In this document: in pieces, positions 46,161-55,079 of the stretch
Numbering within the stretch: the first letter of the stretch is position 1
How the letters are laid out: each line of letters opens with the position of its first letter
Assembly (NCBI GenBank): GCA_027484145.1
Contig: JAIXUH010000012.1
Span: 248,001 to 312,000 of the forward strand
Source: Rhodobacter sp.
GTDB lineage: Bacteria; Pseudomonadota; Alphaproteobacteria; Rhodobacterales; Rhodobacteraceae
Direction of reading: 5' to 3'
DNA length: 64,000 nt
Program-made: the position numbers and the translations under genes
The notes under the pieces: generated by a model
Told to the model about the DNA's origin: nothing
The model's database searches: none
The model's input: only the letters and a program-made list of their open reading frames with translations

Positions 46161-48358
46161 CCCTGACCACAACTCACGCAGCGGACCCGAGGGAAGGTCG
46201 CGCCGGGCCGGCGGCACAGACCGGCCAACCCGTGCCGGACCTTTCGGTGCTGATCGTCAGCCATGGCCATGCCGACTTTGTTCGAAACTGCCTCGACTCG
46301 CTGTCGAACGGCGCGCTGGATGGGGTCAGCCACGAATTCATCGTGATCGACAATCTGGATGAAGCGGGGTTTCTGGACCAGATCGGCGGCGCGCGGGACG
46401 GGTTGAGGCTGCACGCCAATGCCCGCAGGCGGGGGTTCGGGGCCAACATGAATCAGGCCGCCGAACTGGCGCAAGGGCGGGTCTTGCTGGTCCTGAACCC
46501 CGATACCGCGTTCCACGCCGGAAACTTTGCCGCCGCCCTGCAACGGTTCGAGGCAGACCCGACCTGCGGCATCGCTGCCGCGCGCCTTCTGAATGACGAT
46601 GGCACCGACCAGCGCAATTACCGCAACTTTCCCACGGCGATGATCACGCTGTTGCGGGGCCTGCATGTGGAACGCTGGGGGTGGCGGCCCAAATTCTACC
46701 GCGACAGCGTGATGGAGGACCGCGATCTGCTGGCCCCCACGGCAGTGGATTGGGTTTACGGATCGTTCATGCTGATCCGTCGCAGCACCTTTGCCGCCTT
46801 GGGCGGGTTCGACACGGGATACTTCATGTATTACGAGGATGTCGATCTGTGCTATCGCGCCGGGCGCGCAGGCCTCAGTGTTCAGGTCTACCCCGATCTT
46901 GTGTTCATCCACCACCATCTGCGCAGTTCCGCGCAGCGAGGCGGATCAAGCCTGCGGCGGCACCACATCAACAGCTTTCTGCGCTATCTGCGCCGCACGC
47001 ATGCCTATGTCTTTTCCCCCATCACGGCCCGGCAGCCCGATCCGCTGTCACCGGGGCTGCGTCGTCTGGCGCCGGTCGCCTTTGCCGTGCTGCTGGCGGG
47101 CGATGTCCATCTGGGGGCGGTCGCGGCATCTGGTCTGACCAGCCTGCCGACGGGGGCGTTCATGCCCCTTGTCTTGACGGGTTGTCTGCTGCTGTTGCAG
47201 TTCATGCTGGCCGAGTTCCAGCCGAACGAAATTGGTGATGCCCCGCGTCGTGTGGTCGGCGTGGTGGAATCCATGATCATGGCCGGATTTGTCTGGGCCC
47301 TGGCGCATCTGGCCGTGCCCGACGGAGTGCAGGCCGGGCCGCTGTTGCTGTTCTTTGGGCTGTCTGCCCTTGCCTGTGGTCTGGTGACCTATCTTTTCAG
47401 CCTGATGATCCCTTCGGCCGGGGCGCGGCTGGCGGTGATCGTAGCGGAACATCACGGTGGCCTGTCTGCGGGCGTGCCGGTCTTGCCCATCGGGCCCACG
47501 ACCGTTTCCATGGTGGTGCCGCTGGGGGCGCAGCCCGACCACACCGCCCAAACCGTGGCCGAGGCTGTGCGCGCGGGTCGGGTGGATGCCGTTCTGATGG
47601 TTCTGCCGCAAGACCGCCACGCCGATGCACTGGGGTTGCTGCACGCGCTCTCGATGTTTGACCTGCCGGTTTGGCATGCCCTGCGCGAGTTGGGCACCGC
47701 CCCCGGGCGGGCGCTGCAACTGCGCCGCCCGCTGCGGTCGCGCGCGCGAGAGGCGCTCAAGCGCGGCCTTGATCTGGTCTTTGCGCTGATGGCGCTGACC
47801 TTTCTTGCGGTGCCGATGCTGATCGTGGCGGCACTGATCAAGCTGGAAGATGGCGGCCCGGTGTTCTTCAGCCAGCCCAGAACCGGCCGCAACCAGCGCA
47901 ATTTCCAGATGATGAAGTTCCGGTCCATGCGGGCGGACCAGTCGGACCGCAAGGGTGACCAGCTGACCACCCGGAACGACGCGCGCATCACCCGCATCGG
48001 GGCCTTCTTGCGCAAGACATCCATTGATGAATTGCCGCAGCTTTTGAATGTGATCGCAGGCGACATGTCGATTGTCGGTCCCCGCCCCCTGCCTGTCGGC
48101 TTTCATTACAAGGGGCTGGCTTTTGAAACCTTTATCCCCGAATGGCACCACAGACACCGGGTGCGCCCCGGCATCACCGGGCTGTCACAGCTGCGCGGCC
48201 TGCGGGGCACGCCCGACACGATGGAAGATGCCGTGCGGATGATGACCGACCGTGGTCATTACGATAACCTTTACATCGACAACTGGACGATCTGGCTTGA
48301 TCTGCGGATCATCCTGATGACCGTGCTTTCCGGGGCCTTCATGTCCGGCGCCTATTGA
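46157..48358 (+). CDS. Fusion of GT2 glycosyltransferase and WbaP-type phosphoglycosyl transferase
   Basis: A 733-residue membrane protein joining two enzymes. Residues about 28-275 are a rhamnosyltransferase-like GT2 domain ([19 protein letters not shown] as DxD equivalent, [12 protein letters not shown]). Residues about 305-420 contain four membrane helices, and about 422-520 a Rossmann-like soluble domain. Residues about 534-733 are the polyprenyl-phosphate phosphoglycosyl transferase catalytic domain: re-entrant helix region, [21 protein letters not shown] with the Asp-Glu dyad, and [12 protein letters not shown]. The C-terminal two thirds thus correspond to a complete WbaP-like enzyme that starts repeat synthesis on undecaprenyl phosphate, and the GT2 part could add the second sugar. 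It is the only initiating enzyme seen in the locus and the last gene of this operon. Confidence 0.88.
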   Translation: MTLTTTHAADPREGRAGPAAQTGQPVPDLSVLIVSHGHADFVRNCLDSLSNGALDGVSHEFIVIDNLDEAGFLDQIGGARDGLRLHANARRRGFGANMNQAAELAQGRVLLVLNPDTAFHAGNFAAALQRFEADPTCGIAAARLLNDDGTDQRNYRNFPTAMITLLRGLHVERWGWRPKFYRDSVMEDRDLLAPTAVDWVYGSFMLIRRSTFAALGGFDTGYFMYYEDVDLCYRAGRAGLSVQVYPDLVFIHHHLRSSAQRGGSSLRRHHINSFLRYLRRTHAYVFSPITARQPDPLSPGLRRLAPVAFAVLLAGDVHLGAVAASGLTSLPTGAFMPLVLTGCLLLLQFMLAEFQPNEIGDAPRRVVGVVESMIMAGFVWALAHLAVPDGVQAGPLLLFFGLSALACGLVTYLFSLMIPSAGARLAVIVAEHHGGLSAGVPVLPIGPTTVSMVVPLGAQPDHTAQTVAEAVRAGRVDAVLMVLPQDRHADALGLLHALSMFDLPVWHALRELGTAPGRALQLRRPLRSRAREALKRGLDLVFALMALTFLAVPMLIVAALIKLEDGGPVFFSQPRTGRNQRNFQMMKFRSMRADQSDRKGDQLTTRNDARITRIGAFLRKTSIDELPQLLNVIAGDMSIVGPRPLPVGFHYKGLAFETFIPEWHHRHRVRPGITGLSQLRGLRGTPDTMEDAVRMMTDRGHYDNLYIDNWTIWLDLRIILMTVLSGAFMSGAY

Positions 48359-48381
48359 TCAAGGTTCATGGACCAAATGGC

Positions 48382-49074
48382 TTATCGTTGGGCCAAAGCC
48401 TCGGACAGGGTATAGGCGGGCGCGGGCGCATTGCGAAGATCAAGCGATGAGACAAGGTCCAGCAGATGGCCCTTCATCAACTCTTCCGCGCTGTCGCCGT
48501 CATGCGCGGCAAGGGCGCGCAGCAGCGCATCATGCGCACCACTTTCACACAGGGCCTGTCGCCTGCGCCAGAACAGCGCGATGATCAGCGATGACCGTGC
48601 CACCAGCTGAATGATGAAATCGCGGATTGTGTCCTGATCGGCGATGCGGGCCAGTTCGATGTGAAACTGCCCCGAGAGTCGCAGCGCCTTGCCCGGCTCT
48701 CCGGCGTGCAGCGCACTATGCTCGGCCTCGATATGCCGGGTCAGCAGGGCAATATCCTTGGGCGTCGCCCGCTGTGCGGCAGACCGCGCGGTGCGCGGTT
48801 CCAGCAAGGCGCGCGCCTCAAAGACTTCGCGCGCCTCACGCGGGGTGGGCTGGCTGACAAAGGCCCCCCGGTTGCGTTTAAGGGTCACCAGACGGTCATG
48901 CCCCAGCCGCTGCAAGGCCGCCCGCACAATGGTGCGGCTGACTCCGAAAATCTCGCCGACCTCATCCTCGGACAGTTTCGCACCCGGAGGCAGGCGATGC
49001 TCATGGATCGCAAGGGCAAGCCTGTGGGCAATGGCTTCGCTGCTGCCTTCGCTGAACTGGACGCCGTCATCCAT
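48382..49074 (-). CDS. GntR-family transcriptional regulator (FCD/FadR subfamily)
   Basis: A 230-residue regulator. The N-terminal winged HTH (about residues 8-75) includes LPPGAKLSEDEVGEIFGVSRTIVRAALQRL and the wing NRGAFVSQ. The C-terminal FCD domain (about 85-210) is all-helical with EARALLEPRTAR and FHIELARI. It is divergent from the ABC transporter operon across 234 bases that carry two palindromes. It therefore most likely controls that operon and itself in response to the transported compound. The ATG at 49074 has AGGGAG upstream. Confidence 0.9.
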   Translation of the reverse strand: MDDGVQFSEGSSEAIAHRLALAIHEHRLPPGAKLSEDEVGEIFGVSRTIVRAALQRLGHDRLVTLKRNRGAFVSQPTPREAREVFEARALLEPRTARSAAQRATPKDIALLTRHIEAEHSALHAGEPGKALRLSGQFHIELARIADQDTIRDFIIQLVARSSLIIALFWRRRQALCESGAHDALLRALAAHDGDSAEELMKGHLLDLVSSLDLRNAPAPAYTLSEALAQR

Positions 49075-49155
49075 CGCGCACTCCCTGTTTGGGTGATTCT
49101 TGCGTGTTGCGGCCAAAGACGCAAGCCAGAGGCGGCCTGCACCTTTTGCGGACAA

Positions 49156-49169
49156 GATCGTATACAATC
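49156..49169. promoter_or_regulatory. GntR/FCD-type operator
   Basis: GATCGTATACAATC, a 14-bp palindrome with one mismatched pair around GTATAC. FadR/VanR-type FCD regulators bind TTGTATACAA-like sites, which this closely resembles. It lies between the divergent regulator gene and ABC operon. Confidence 0.65.
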
Positions 49170-49173
49170 GTGT

Positions 49174-49188
49174 CTGCAATCATTGCAG
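49174..49188. promoter_or_regulatory. Perfect palindrome CTGCAAT-C-ATTGCAG
   Basis: A 15-bp perfect inverted repeat (7+1+7) four bases after the GTATAC-centred site. It may be a second operator for the same or another regulator, or a small hairpin in the transporter leader. Confidence 0.5.
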
Positions 49189-49308
49189 CCATCGTCCACA
49201 GCCGCGTGTTTTCCGGGCAGAATAAAAACTGCCCCCGTCGCGGGATCAAAGCTGTTGGCTCTGTGAAGCGGCCTCCTGCTTGATGGATCCATCAGCAGCG
49301 GAGAGGCC

Positions 49309-50283
49309 ATGCGAAGCGGACACGACCTTGAATTTGTCCACGTCACCAAACGCTATGGCGACGCGGTCGCAGTGGCGGACCTGAACCATCTGTTCGCTGG
49401 CGGCACCTATGTGTGCCTGCTGGGGCCTTCGGGCTGCGGCAAATCTTCGACCCTGCGGATGATCGCGGGGCATGAAAGCGTCAGCGAAGGGTCCATCCTG
49501 CTTTCGGGGCGCGATGTGACCAACCTGCCGCCGGCACAGCGCGGCACCGCGATGATGTTCCAGAATTACGCCCTGTTCCCGCACCTGAACGTTGTCGATA
49601 ACGTGGCCTTCAGCCTGAAGATGAAGGGCGTCGATGCCCCCACGCGGCGCAAACGCGCAGGCGAGTTGCTGGAACTGGTGGACATGTCGGCCTTTGCCGC
49701 CCGCCTGCCGGCGCAGCTCTCCGGCGGGCAACAGCAGCGCGTTGCCCTTGCGCGGGCGCTGATCACCGACCCGCAGGTGCTGCTCTTGGATGAACCTTTG
49801 TCGGCGCTGGACCCATTTCTGCGCGTGCGGATGCGGGCCGAGTTGAAGCGGTTGCAGCGCGAACTGGGCATCAGCTTTGTTCACGTGACCCATGGGCAGG
49901 ACGAAGCGCTTGCCTTGGCGGATGAGGTGGTGGTGATGAACCGCGCCCGCATTGAACAGGCGGGCCCCGCGCGTGAGGTGTTTAACGCGCCGAAAACCGA
50001 ATTCGTCGCCCGGTTCATGGGCGGGCACAACGTGCTGGCCCTGCCCAAGGGGCGGTTTGCCATCCGCGCCGATGCGGTCCGCTTGGCCGCCACCGGGCAT
50101 GAGGCCGTGGTGACGGGCGTTGAATATCAAGGTGCGCATGTGGCCGTGACCGCCCGCGCGGCAGGCGATCAGGACATTCTGGCGCTGATCCCCGAAGCCA
50201 CCTTCTTTGCCGAACCAAAGTCTCCCGGCGATGCGGTCTGCCTCGCTTGGGATGATCACCTGCTCCACCCGCTTTACCAATAA
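49309..50283 (+). CDS. ABC transporter ATP-binding protein (PotA-like)
   Basis: A 324-residue ATPase energising the importer encoded by the next three genes. It has Walker A GPSGCGKSS, Q-loop FQNYALFPHL, signature LSGGQQQR, Walker B VLLLDEPLSALD and H-loop VTHGQ. Residues about 245-324 form a TOBE-type regulatory tail, shorter than in E. coli PotA. By family it belongs with spermidine/putrescine-type importers, but the hydantoin-racemase-like gene at the operon end suggests a different nitrogenous substrate. The ATG at 49309 follows GAGAGG. Confidence 0.92.
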   Translation: MRSGHDLEFVHVTKRYGDAVAVADLNHLFAGGTYVCLLGPSGCGKSSTLRMIAGHESVSEGSILLSGRDVTNLPPAQRGTAMMFQNYALFPHLNVVDNVAFSLKMKGVDAPTRRKRAGELLELVDMSAFAARLPAQLSGGQQQRVALARALITDPQVLLLDEPLSALDPFLRVRMRAELKRLQRELGISFVHVTHGQDEALALADEVVVMNRARIEQAGPAREVFNAPKTEFVARFMGGHNVLALPKGRFAIRADAVRLAATGHEAVVTGVEYQGAHVAVTARAAGDQDILALIPEATFFAEPKSPGDAVCLAWDDHLLHPLYQ

Positions 50284-50311
50284 TCCAACAGGGACAAGAA
50301 AGGATACCGTG

Positions 50312-51577
50312 ATGAGCAAGATGCGTTACAGCCGCCGGTCGATACTGAAAGGGGGCGTCGCCGCTGCCGCCGCCTCTGCCTTCCCCGCGCCGATGATCTG
50401 GGCACAGGAAATCAAGGACGTCACCTTGCGCCAGTTCGGCACGGGCGTGTCGAACCTGAACGAGGTGGCGCAGAAGGTCAAAGAAGACCTTGGCTTTACC
50501 CTTGAAATGACAGCGCTCGATTCCGACGCCGTGACACAGCGCGCGGCCACCCAGCCCGACAGCTTTGACATTGCCGATATCGAATACTGGATCTGCAAAA
50601 AGGTCTGGCCCACGGGCAACCTGCAGGCCATGGATACCAGCAAAATCAAAAACTACGACAAGATCGTCGGCATCTTCCGCGATGGCAAGCTGACCCCGGA
50701 AAGCGTGATCGCCCAAGGCACCGCGCCGCATTCGGTGGGCTTCACCTCGGGCCCCGGAGGCACCGATTTCGTGGCCGAGGAATCCGGCTGGATGACGCTG
50801 ATCCCCACCATCTATAACGCCGATACGCTGGGCATCCGCCCCGACCTCATCAAGCGCCCGATTGAATCCTGGGCCGAACTCTTGAACCCCGAATTCAAGG
50901 GCAAGGCATCGATCCTCGACATCTCGTCGATCGGCATCATGGACATGGCCATGGTCTGCGAAGCCATGGGCGAGATTGCCTATGCCGACAAGGGCAACAT
51001 GACCAAGGAAGAAATCGACAAGACCATCGCGATCTTCACCGAAGCCAAAAAGGCCGGGCAATTCCGTGCGTTCTGGAAGACCTTCGACGAGTCGGTGAAC
51101 CTGATGGCATCGGGCGAAGTGGTGATTCAGTCGATGTGGTCGCCTGCCATCACGGCTGTGAAATCGCAGGGCATCCCTTGCGTCTATCAACCGCTGAAGG
51201 AAGGCTATCGGTCTTGGGGTGGCGGCATCGGCCTGTCCAAGGGCCTGTCGGGCATCGCGCTGGATGCGGCCTATGAATACATCAACTGGTATCTGTCGGG
51301 CTGGGTTGGCGGCTTCCTGATGCGTCAGGGCTATTACTCAGCCGTGCCGGAAACCAGCAAAGAGTTCATGTCGGCCGACGAATGGGGCTACTGGTTCGAA
51401 GGCAAACCCGCAACCGGCGACATCACCAACCCGTTCGGCGACAAGTTGGCCGGCGCGGGTGACGCGCGCGACGGTGGGTCGTTCTATGACCGTATGGGCA
51501 AGGTGGCTTGCTGGAACGCTGTCATGGACGAAAACCAGTACATGGTCCGCAAGTGGAACGAATTCATCGCGGCCTGA
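50312..51577 (+). CDS. Extracellular solute-binding protein of PotD type (Tat-exported)
   Basis: A 421-residue periplasmic binding protein. The N-terminus has a twin-arginine signal (SRRSILKGG) followed by a hydrophobic stretch ending WAQ, so it is probably exported folded. The mature protein follows the spermidine/putrescine-binding family pattern (GNLQAMDTSKIKN, WMTLIPTIYNADTLGIRPD, SWAELLNPEFKGKASILD). Specificity is unknown. The ATG at 50312 has AAAGGA upstream. A GC-rich hairpin follows the gene, usual after binding-protein genes, which are needed in excess over permeases. Confidence 0.9.
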   Translation: MSKMRYSRRSILKGGVAAAAASAFPAPMIWAQEIKDVTLRQFGTGVSNLNEVAQKVKEDLGFTLEMTALDSDAVTQRAATQPDSFDIADIEYWICKKVWPTGNLQAMDTSKIKNYDKIVGIFRDGKLTPESVIAQGTAPHSVGFTSGPGGTDFVAEESGWMTLIPTIYNADTLGIRPDLIKRPIESWAELLNPEFKGKASILDISSIGIMDMAMVCEAMGEIAYADKGNMTKEEIDKTIAIFTEAKKAGQFRAFWKTFDESVNLMASGEVVIQSMWSPAITAVKSQGIPCVYQPLKEGYRSWGGGIGLSKGLSGIALDAAYEYINWYLSGWVGGFLMRQGYYSAVPETSKEFMSADEWGYWFEGKPATGDITNPFGDKLAGAGDARDGGSFYDRMGKVACWNAVMDENQYMVRKWNEFIAA

Positions 51578-51589
51578 TCTGACCGACAG

Positions 51590-51616
51590 CCCCCCGGCGC
51601 CTTTGGTTCCGGGGGG
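51590..51616 (+). terminator. Hairpin between binding-protein and permease genes
   Basis: CCCCCCGG (51590-51597) pairs with CCGGGGGG (51609-51616), 11-base loop, in the 74-base gap after the binding-protein gene. It has no U-tract. It probably acts as a processing or attenuating stem that stabilises the upstream message. Confidence 0.55.
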
Positions 51617-51651
51617 TATCCCATCCCCTGCCCCACCCCGAAGGATGCCGG

Positions 51652-52515
51652 ATGCAACGCCTTCTTTCCTCGCGCCATGTCACGGGTTGGCTGTTGGCCC
51701 TGCCGCTGGCATTGGTACTGGTCCTGTTCCTGATCTTGCCGATCATTCTGATCGTGGTGGTCAGTTTCTGGACGGCAACCGAGTTTTCCATTGTTCCGGC
51801 ATTTTCATTCGAGAATTACGAGTTTCTGTTCGGGTCTGCCGTGACCTTCAGCGTGTTCCTCAACACGTTCAAATACGCGCTCGTTACATGGGTGTTCACC
51901 TTGGGCATCGGGTTCACGGTGGCCTATTTCCTTGCCTTTCACGTGCGCAGCCAGAACTGGCAAACCGCCCTGTTCCTGCTGTGCACCATCCCGTTCTGGA
52001 CATCGAACATCATCCGCATGATCTCGTGGATTCCGTTTCTGGGGCGCAACGGCATCGCGAACTCCACCCTGCTGTCATGGGGCGTGATCGATGAGCCGTT
52101 GGAATGGCTGTTGTTTTCCGACTTCTCGGTCGTCTTGGCCTTTGTCCATCTTTACACGCTGTTCATGGTGGTGCCGATCTTTAACACCATGATGCGGATC
52201 GACCGCAGCCTGATCGAAGCTGCCCGCGACGCTGGGGCCTCGGGCGGGCAGATCCTGTGGAACATCATCCTGCCGCTGACCAAGCCCGGCATCATGATCG
52301 GCACGATCTTTGTCGTGACCCTTGTGATGGGCGATTTCATCACCGTGCGCTTCATGTCGGGCAGCCAGTCGGCCAATGTGGGCCGCCTGATTTCGAACGA
52401 CATCGGGTTGCTGCAATACCCCTCGGCATCGGCCACAGCGGTGGTTCTGCTGGCCACGGTGCTGATCATGATTGCGGTCATGATGCGCTTTGTCGATATC
52501 CGGAAGGAGTTGTGA
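51652..52515 (+). CDS. ABC transporter permease (PotB-like)
   Basis: A 287-residue inner-membrane permease with six predicted helices. The EAA loop (EAARDAGASGGQILWNIILPLTKPG) is the contact to the ATPase. N-terminal wording (LPLALVLVLFLILPIILIVVVSFW) is typical of PotB-type subunits. It forms the channel with the next gene product, with which it shares one base (TGATG). Confidence 0.92.
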   Translation: MQRLLSSRHVTGWLLALPLALVLVLFLILPIILIVVVSFWTATEFSIVPAFSFENYEFLFGSAVTFSVFLNTFKYALVTWVFTLGIGFTVAYFLAFHVRSQNWQTALFLLCTIPFWTSNIIRMISWIPFLGRNGIANSTLLSWGVIDEPLEWLLFSDFSVVLAFVHLYTLFMVVPIFNTMMRIDRSLIEAARDAGASGGQILWNIILPLTKPGIMIGTIFVVTLVMGDFITVRFMSGSQSANVGRLISNDIGLLQYPSASATAVVLLATVLIMIAVMMRFVDIRKEL

Positions 52516-53351
52516 TGGAGCCGCGCTCGCGTTCCTTCTATGTGCTGGCGGCGTTCTTTGGCCTGTTCCTGATCTTTCTGTATGGCCCAACGCTGACCAT
52601 CGCGATCCTGTCGTTTCAGGGGCCGCAGGGGGGGCTGACCTTTCCGATGCAAGGGGTGTCAACCTTTTGGTTCCGCGACCTTTTCGAGGAACAGGCCGTG
52701 GGTGATATCTGGGGGGCGTTTCGCCGCAGCTTTGCCTTGGGCCTGATGGTCATGGTCACCACTGTGGCGGTTTCGGTGATGGGGGGCCTTGCCTTTCGCA
52801 AGCGGTTTCACGGATCGACCGTCCTGTTTTATGTGGCGGTGACGGCGCTTGTCATCCCGTCAATCCTTGTATCCTTGGGCGTTGGACTGATGTTCAGTCA
52901 GGCGGGGCTTGGGGTGCATTGGGCGACCTCCGGCTTTGGCGCGCAATTGACATGGACCCTGCCCTTTGGGCTGTTGATCATGTTCGCGGTGTTCAACCGT
53001 TTTGACAAAGCATTCGAGGAAGCCGCGCGTGACCTTGGCGCCAGCAACTGGCAGACCATTCGCCATGTCGTGCTGCCGATCATCGCGCCTTCGCTGGTTG
53101 GTGTGGCCCTGTTCGGCTTTACCCTGTCTTATGACGAATTTGCGCGCACCCTGTTGACCGCAGGCAGCTATAACACCTTGCCGCTCGAGATTTACGGCAT
53201 CACCACCAATGTCACCACGCCTGTGATCTTTGCGCTTGGCACGCTGACGACGGTGTTTTCGCTGGTGGTGGTGGGGGCGTTCATCGGGGGTGCATGGGTG
53301 ATGAACCGGCGGCGCCTGCGTGCAGGGTCTGACGCCGGCAAAGGGGTGTGA
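52515..53351 (+). CDS. ABC transporter permease (PotC-like)
   Basis: A 278-residue permease with six predicted helices. The EAA loop is EEAARDLGASNWQTIRHVVLPIIAPS, and the start FYVLAAFFGLFLIFLYGPTLTIAILSF is characteristic of PotC-type subunits. It pairs with the preceding PotB-like protein. The start is ATG at 52515, overlapping the preceding stop by one base. The racemase-like gene follows within four bases. Confidence 0.92.
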   Translation: MEPRSRSFYVLAAFFGLFLIFLYGPTLTIAILSFQGPQGGLTFPMQGVSTFWFRDLFEEQAVGDIWGAFRRSFALGLMVMVTTVAVSVMGGLAFRKRFHGSTVLFYVAVTALVIPSILVSLGVGLMFSQAGLGVHWATSGFGAQLTWTLPFGLLIMFAVFNRFDKAFEEAARDLGASNWQTIRHVVLPIIAPSLVGVALFGFTLSYDEFARTLLTAGSYNTLPLEIYGITTNVTTPVIFALGTLTTVFSLVVVGAFIGGAWVMNRRRLRAGSDAGKGV

Positions 53352-53354
53352 TTG

Positions 53355-54023
53355 GTGCGGCTGCTCTACATCAATCCCAATTCCACCGCGGCCATGACAG
53401 ACGGCATCGTGGCAGCGGCCCGTGCCGCCGCCCCCGCGCTGGATATTCTGGGCTGGACCAATCATGACGGCCCCGCCGCCATTCAGGGGCCAGCGGATGG
53501 CGCAGCAGCCGTGTCCGGCATCCTTGCCCTGTTGCCAAAGGCGCATGTGGCTGGCGCGGATGCGATCATTATCGCCTGCTTTGATGACACGGGTCTGGCC
53601 GAGGTGCGTGCCGCAGCACATTGTCCGGTGCTGGGCATTGGCGAGGCCGCCTTTCACATGGCAGCCCTTCTGGGGCATCGGTTTTCCGTGGTGACGACCC
53701 TGCAAGTCTCGGTCCCGGTGATCAAGGACAACATCGCCGCCTATGGTTTTCAACCGATCTGTGGGGCCGTGCGCGCTTCGGGCCTTGGGGTGCTGGAGGT
53801 TGAGGCAGCAAGTGCCACAACCTTGGCGCGCCTTGTCGACGAACTGCAGGCAGCAGAACGTGAAGATGGCGTCACCGCCGCTGTGCTGGGCTGCAGCGGC
53901 ATGGCCCCACTGACCAAGGCGCTGCAACGCGCGACCACGCTTATGCTGATTGATGGCGTTGCGGCTGCTGCCAGCCTTGCCCCTGCCTTGGCCAGCTTTC
54001 ACGCCCGGGCCAAACGCGGTTAA
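53355..54023 (+). CDS. Hydantoin racemase / Asp-Glu racemase family protein
   Basis: A 222-residue protein of the Asp/Glu/hydantoin racemase superfamily. It starts RLLYINPNSTAAMT, and the two active-site cysteine regions are visible: IIIACFDDTGL (Cys near residue 76) and AVLGCSGMAPL (Cys near residue 180). The family racemises 5-substituted hydantoins or amino acids by a two-cysteine mechanism. It is the last gene of the GntR-controlled importer operon, so the imported compound is probably a hydantoin-like or allantoin-like molecule. No hydantoinase or carbamoylase is encoded in the window. The start is GTG at 53355 with AAGGGG upstream. TTG at 53352 is an alternative. Confidence 0.88.
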   Translation: MRLLYINPNSTAAMTDGIVAAARAAAPALDILGWTNHDGPAAIQGPADGAAAVSGILALLPKAHVAGADAIIIACFDDTGLAEVRAAAHCPVLGIGEAAFHMAALLGHRFSVVTTLQVSVPVIKDNIAAYGFQPICGAVRASGLGVLEVEAASATTLARLVDELQAAEREDGVTAAVLGCSGMAPLTKALQRATTLMLIDGVAAAASLAPALASFHARAKRG

Positions 54024-54070
54024 GCGGATCAATCGCGGGCCGCGCCGATGCCAGGATTGGCACCTGCGCC

Positions 54071-54544
54071 TTAGCGCGTGACCGTATCCACCGGATAGGC
54101 GGTTGTGAACTTGATCCGCTCCATGGCGAAATGGCTGGTGACGTTCTCGATCGCGACCGCATCGGTCAGACGTTTGTAAAGCCGGTCAAAGGCCACCATG
54201 TCGGCCACGGCGACCCGCAGCAGATAGTCCATCTCTCCGGCCATGCGATACACTTCCATGACCTCGGCAATGCCTTCGGTTGCACGGGCAAAGGCATTGC
54301 GCCATTCAGCCGAATGATCCGGCGCCTGAATGGTCACAAAGACGGTCAGGCCAAAGCCAAGTTTGCCCGGGTCCGCCAAAGCCACCCGCCGCATCAGCAC
54401 GCCCTGCGCCTCAAGCTTCTGGATGCGCTTCCAGCACGGTGTCTGCGACAGGCCCGCCTTGTCAGCGATCTGGGCCACGGGAAGCGTGGCGTCGCGCATC
54501 AGTTCCGCCACGATCTTGCGGTCAATCAGATCCATGTCAGTCAT
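54071..54544 (-). CDS. Lrp/AsnC family transcriptional regulator
   Basis: A 157-residue regulator. The N-terminal HTH (residues 3-60) is MDLIDRKIVAELMRDA with AQIADKAGLSQTPCWKRIQKLEAQG. The C-terminal RAM domain (about 65-145) includes VMEVYRMAGEMDYLLRVAVAD, the amino-acid sensing core. It probably responds to an amino acid or related compound. It is convergent with the racemase-like gene (47 bases between stops) and divergent from the sulfate operon. The ATG at 54544 starts MTDMDLIDRK. A longer in-frame extension is less likely. Confidence 0.92.
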   Translation of the reverse strand: MTDMDLIDRKIVAELMRDATLPVAQIADKAGLSQTPCWKRIQKLEAQGVLMRRVALADPGKLGFGLTVFVTIQAPDHSAEWRNAFARATEGIAEVMEVYRMAGEMDYLLRVAVADMVAFDRLYKRLTDAVAIENVTSHFAMERIKFTTAYPVDTVTR

Positions 54545-54914
54545 GGTTGTGCTGCCTTTCAGGCCCGACTTGCAGGCTTGGTCATCAGCATGCCTCAAAT
54601 GAAAATAAAGTCTATAGTGTTTATCGTGTATAGTGTCGAAAGCACCCTACTCAGCCCGAAATTCCGCACAAAAAGGCTGTATGCGCCCCCAGAAAAAGAC
54701 AGTCGCGGTTGTGCGGCCGGCTGAGCATATAGTGTAAATATTTGATACTATTTAGTTAATTTGAAGACCTACCCCTGCTTGCTGCACCAAGAGAATAATC
54801 TTCCAAAATCACGACAAAATTAAGCGAGAATTTTCTATTGCTATATACGACTATCTCTGTCGTTATTAAGGGGCAATCGAGATGCAGCCCGCGACACACA
54901 AGAGGAGTTCGGAC
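54545..54914. promoter_or_regulatory. A+T-rich divergent promoter region with TATAGTGT repeats
   Basis: This region between the Lrp-type gene and the sulfate operon is markedly more A+T rich than its flanks (about 54600-54870). TATAGTGT occurs three times, at 54613, 54629 and 54728, the first two 16 bases apart. The third lies in an inverted repeat ATAGT-N13-ACTAT (54729-54751), the size of a LysR- or Lrp-type site. It probably carries promoters and operators for one or both neighbours. Confidence 0.5.
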
Positions 54915-55079
54915 ATGGATCACATCGCCCTCCCGCAGACAGCCTGCCTTGCCGTGCAGACCACCGCCATGCCGCGACGGATGGTACAGGCGTCACGTCC
55001 TGCCGGTGCAGCGATCTGCAGCCTTGCGCTGGTGTCTGTCGCCTTTTGGGGCGTGCTCATCCTGCAGGTGGCGCTGTGA
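54915..55079 (+). CDS. Small single-span membrane protein in the sulfate operon (54 aa)
   Basis: A 54-residue protein: a polar N-terminal part with PQTACLAVQ, then one hydrophobic segment (about residues 32-52) at the C-terminus. The ATG at 54915 has GGAG upstream. An ATG at 54882 in the same frame is an alternative. It overlaps the next small ORF by four bases (GTGA), and that one overlaps the binding-protein frame by four bases, so all are translationally coupled to the sulfate transporter. No family is recognised. It might be an accessory subunit or a leader whose translation tunes the operon. Confidence 0.6.
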   Translation: MDHIALPQTACLAVQTTAMPRRMVQASRPAGAAICSLALVSVAFWGVLILQVAL

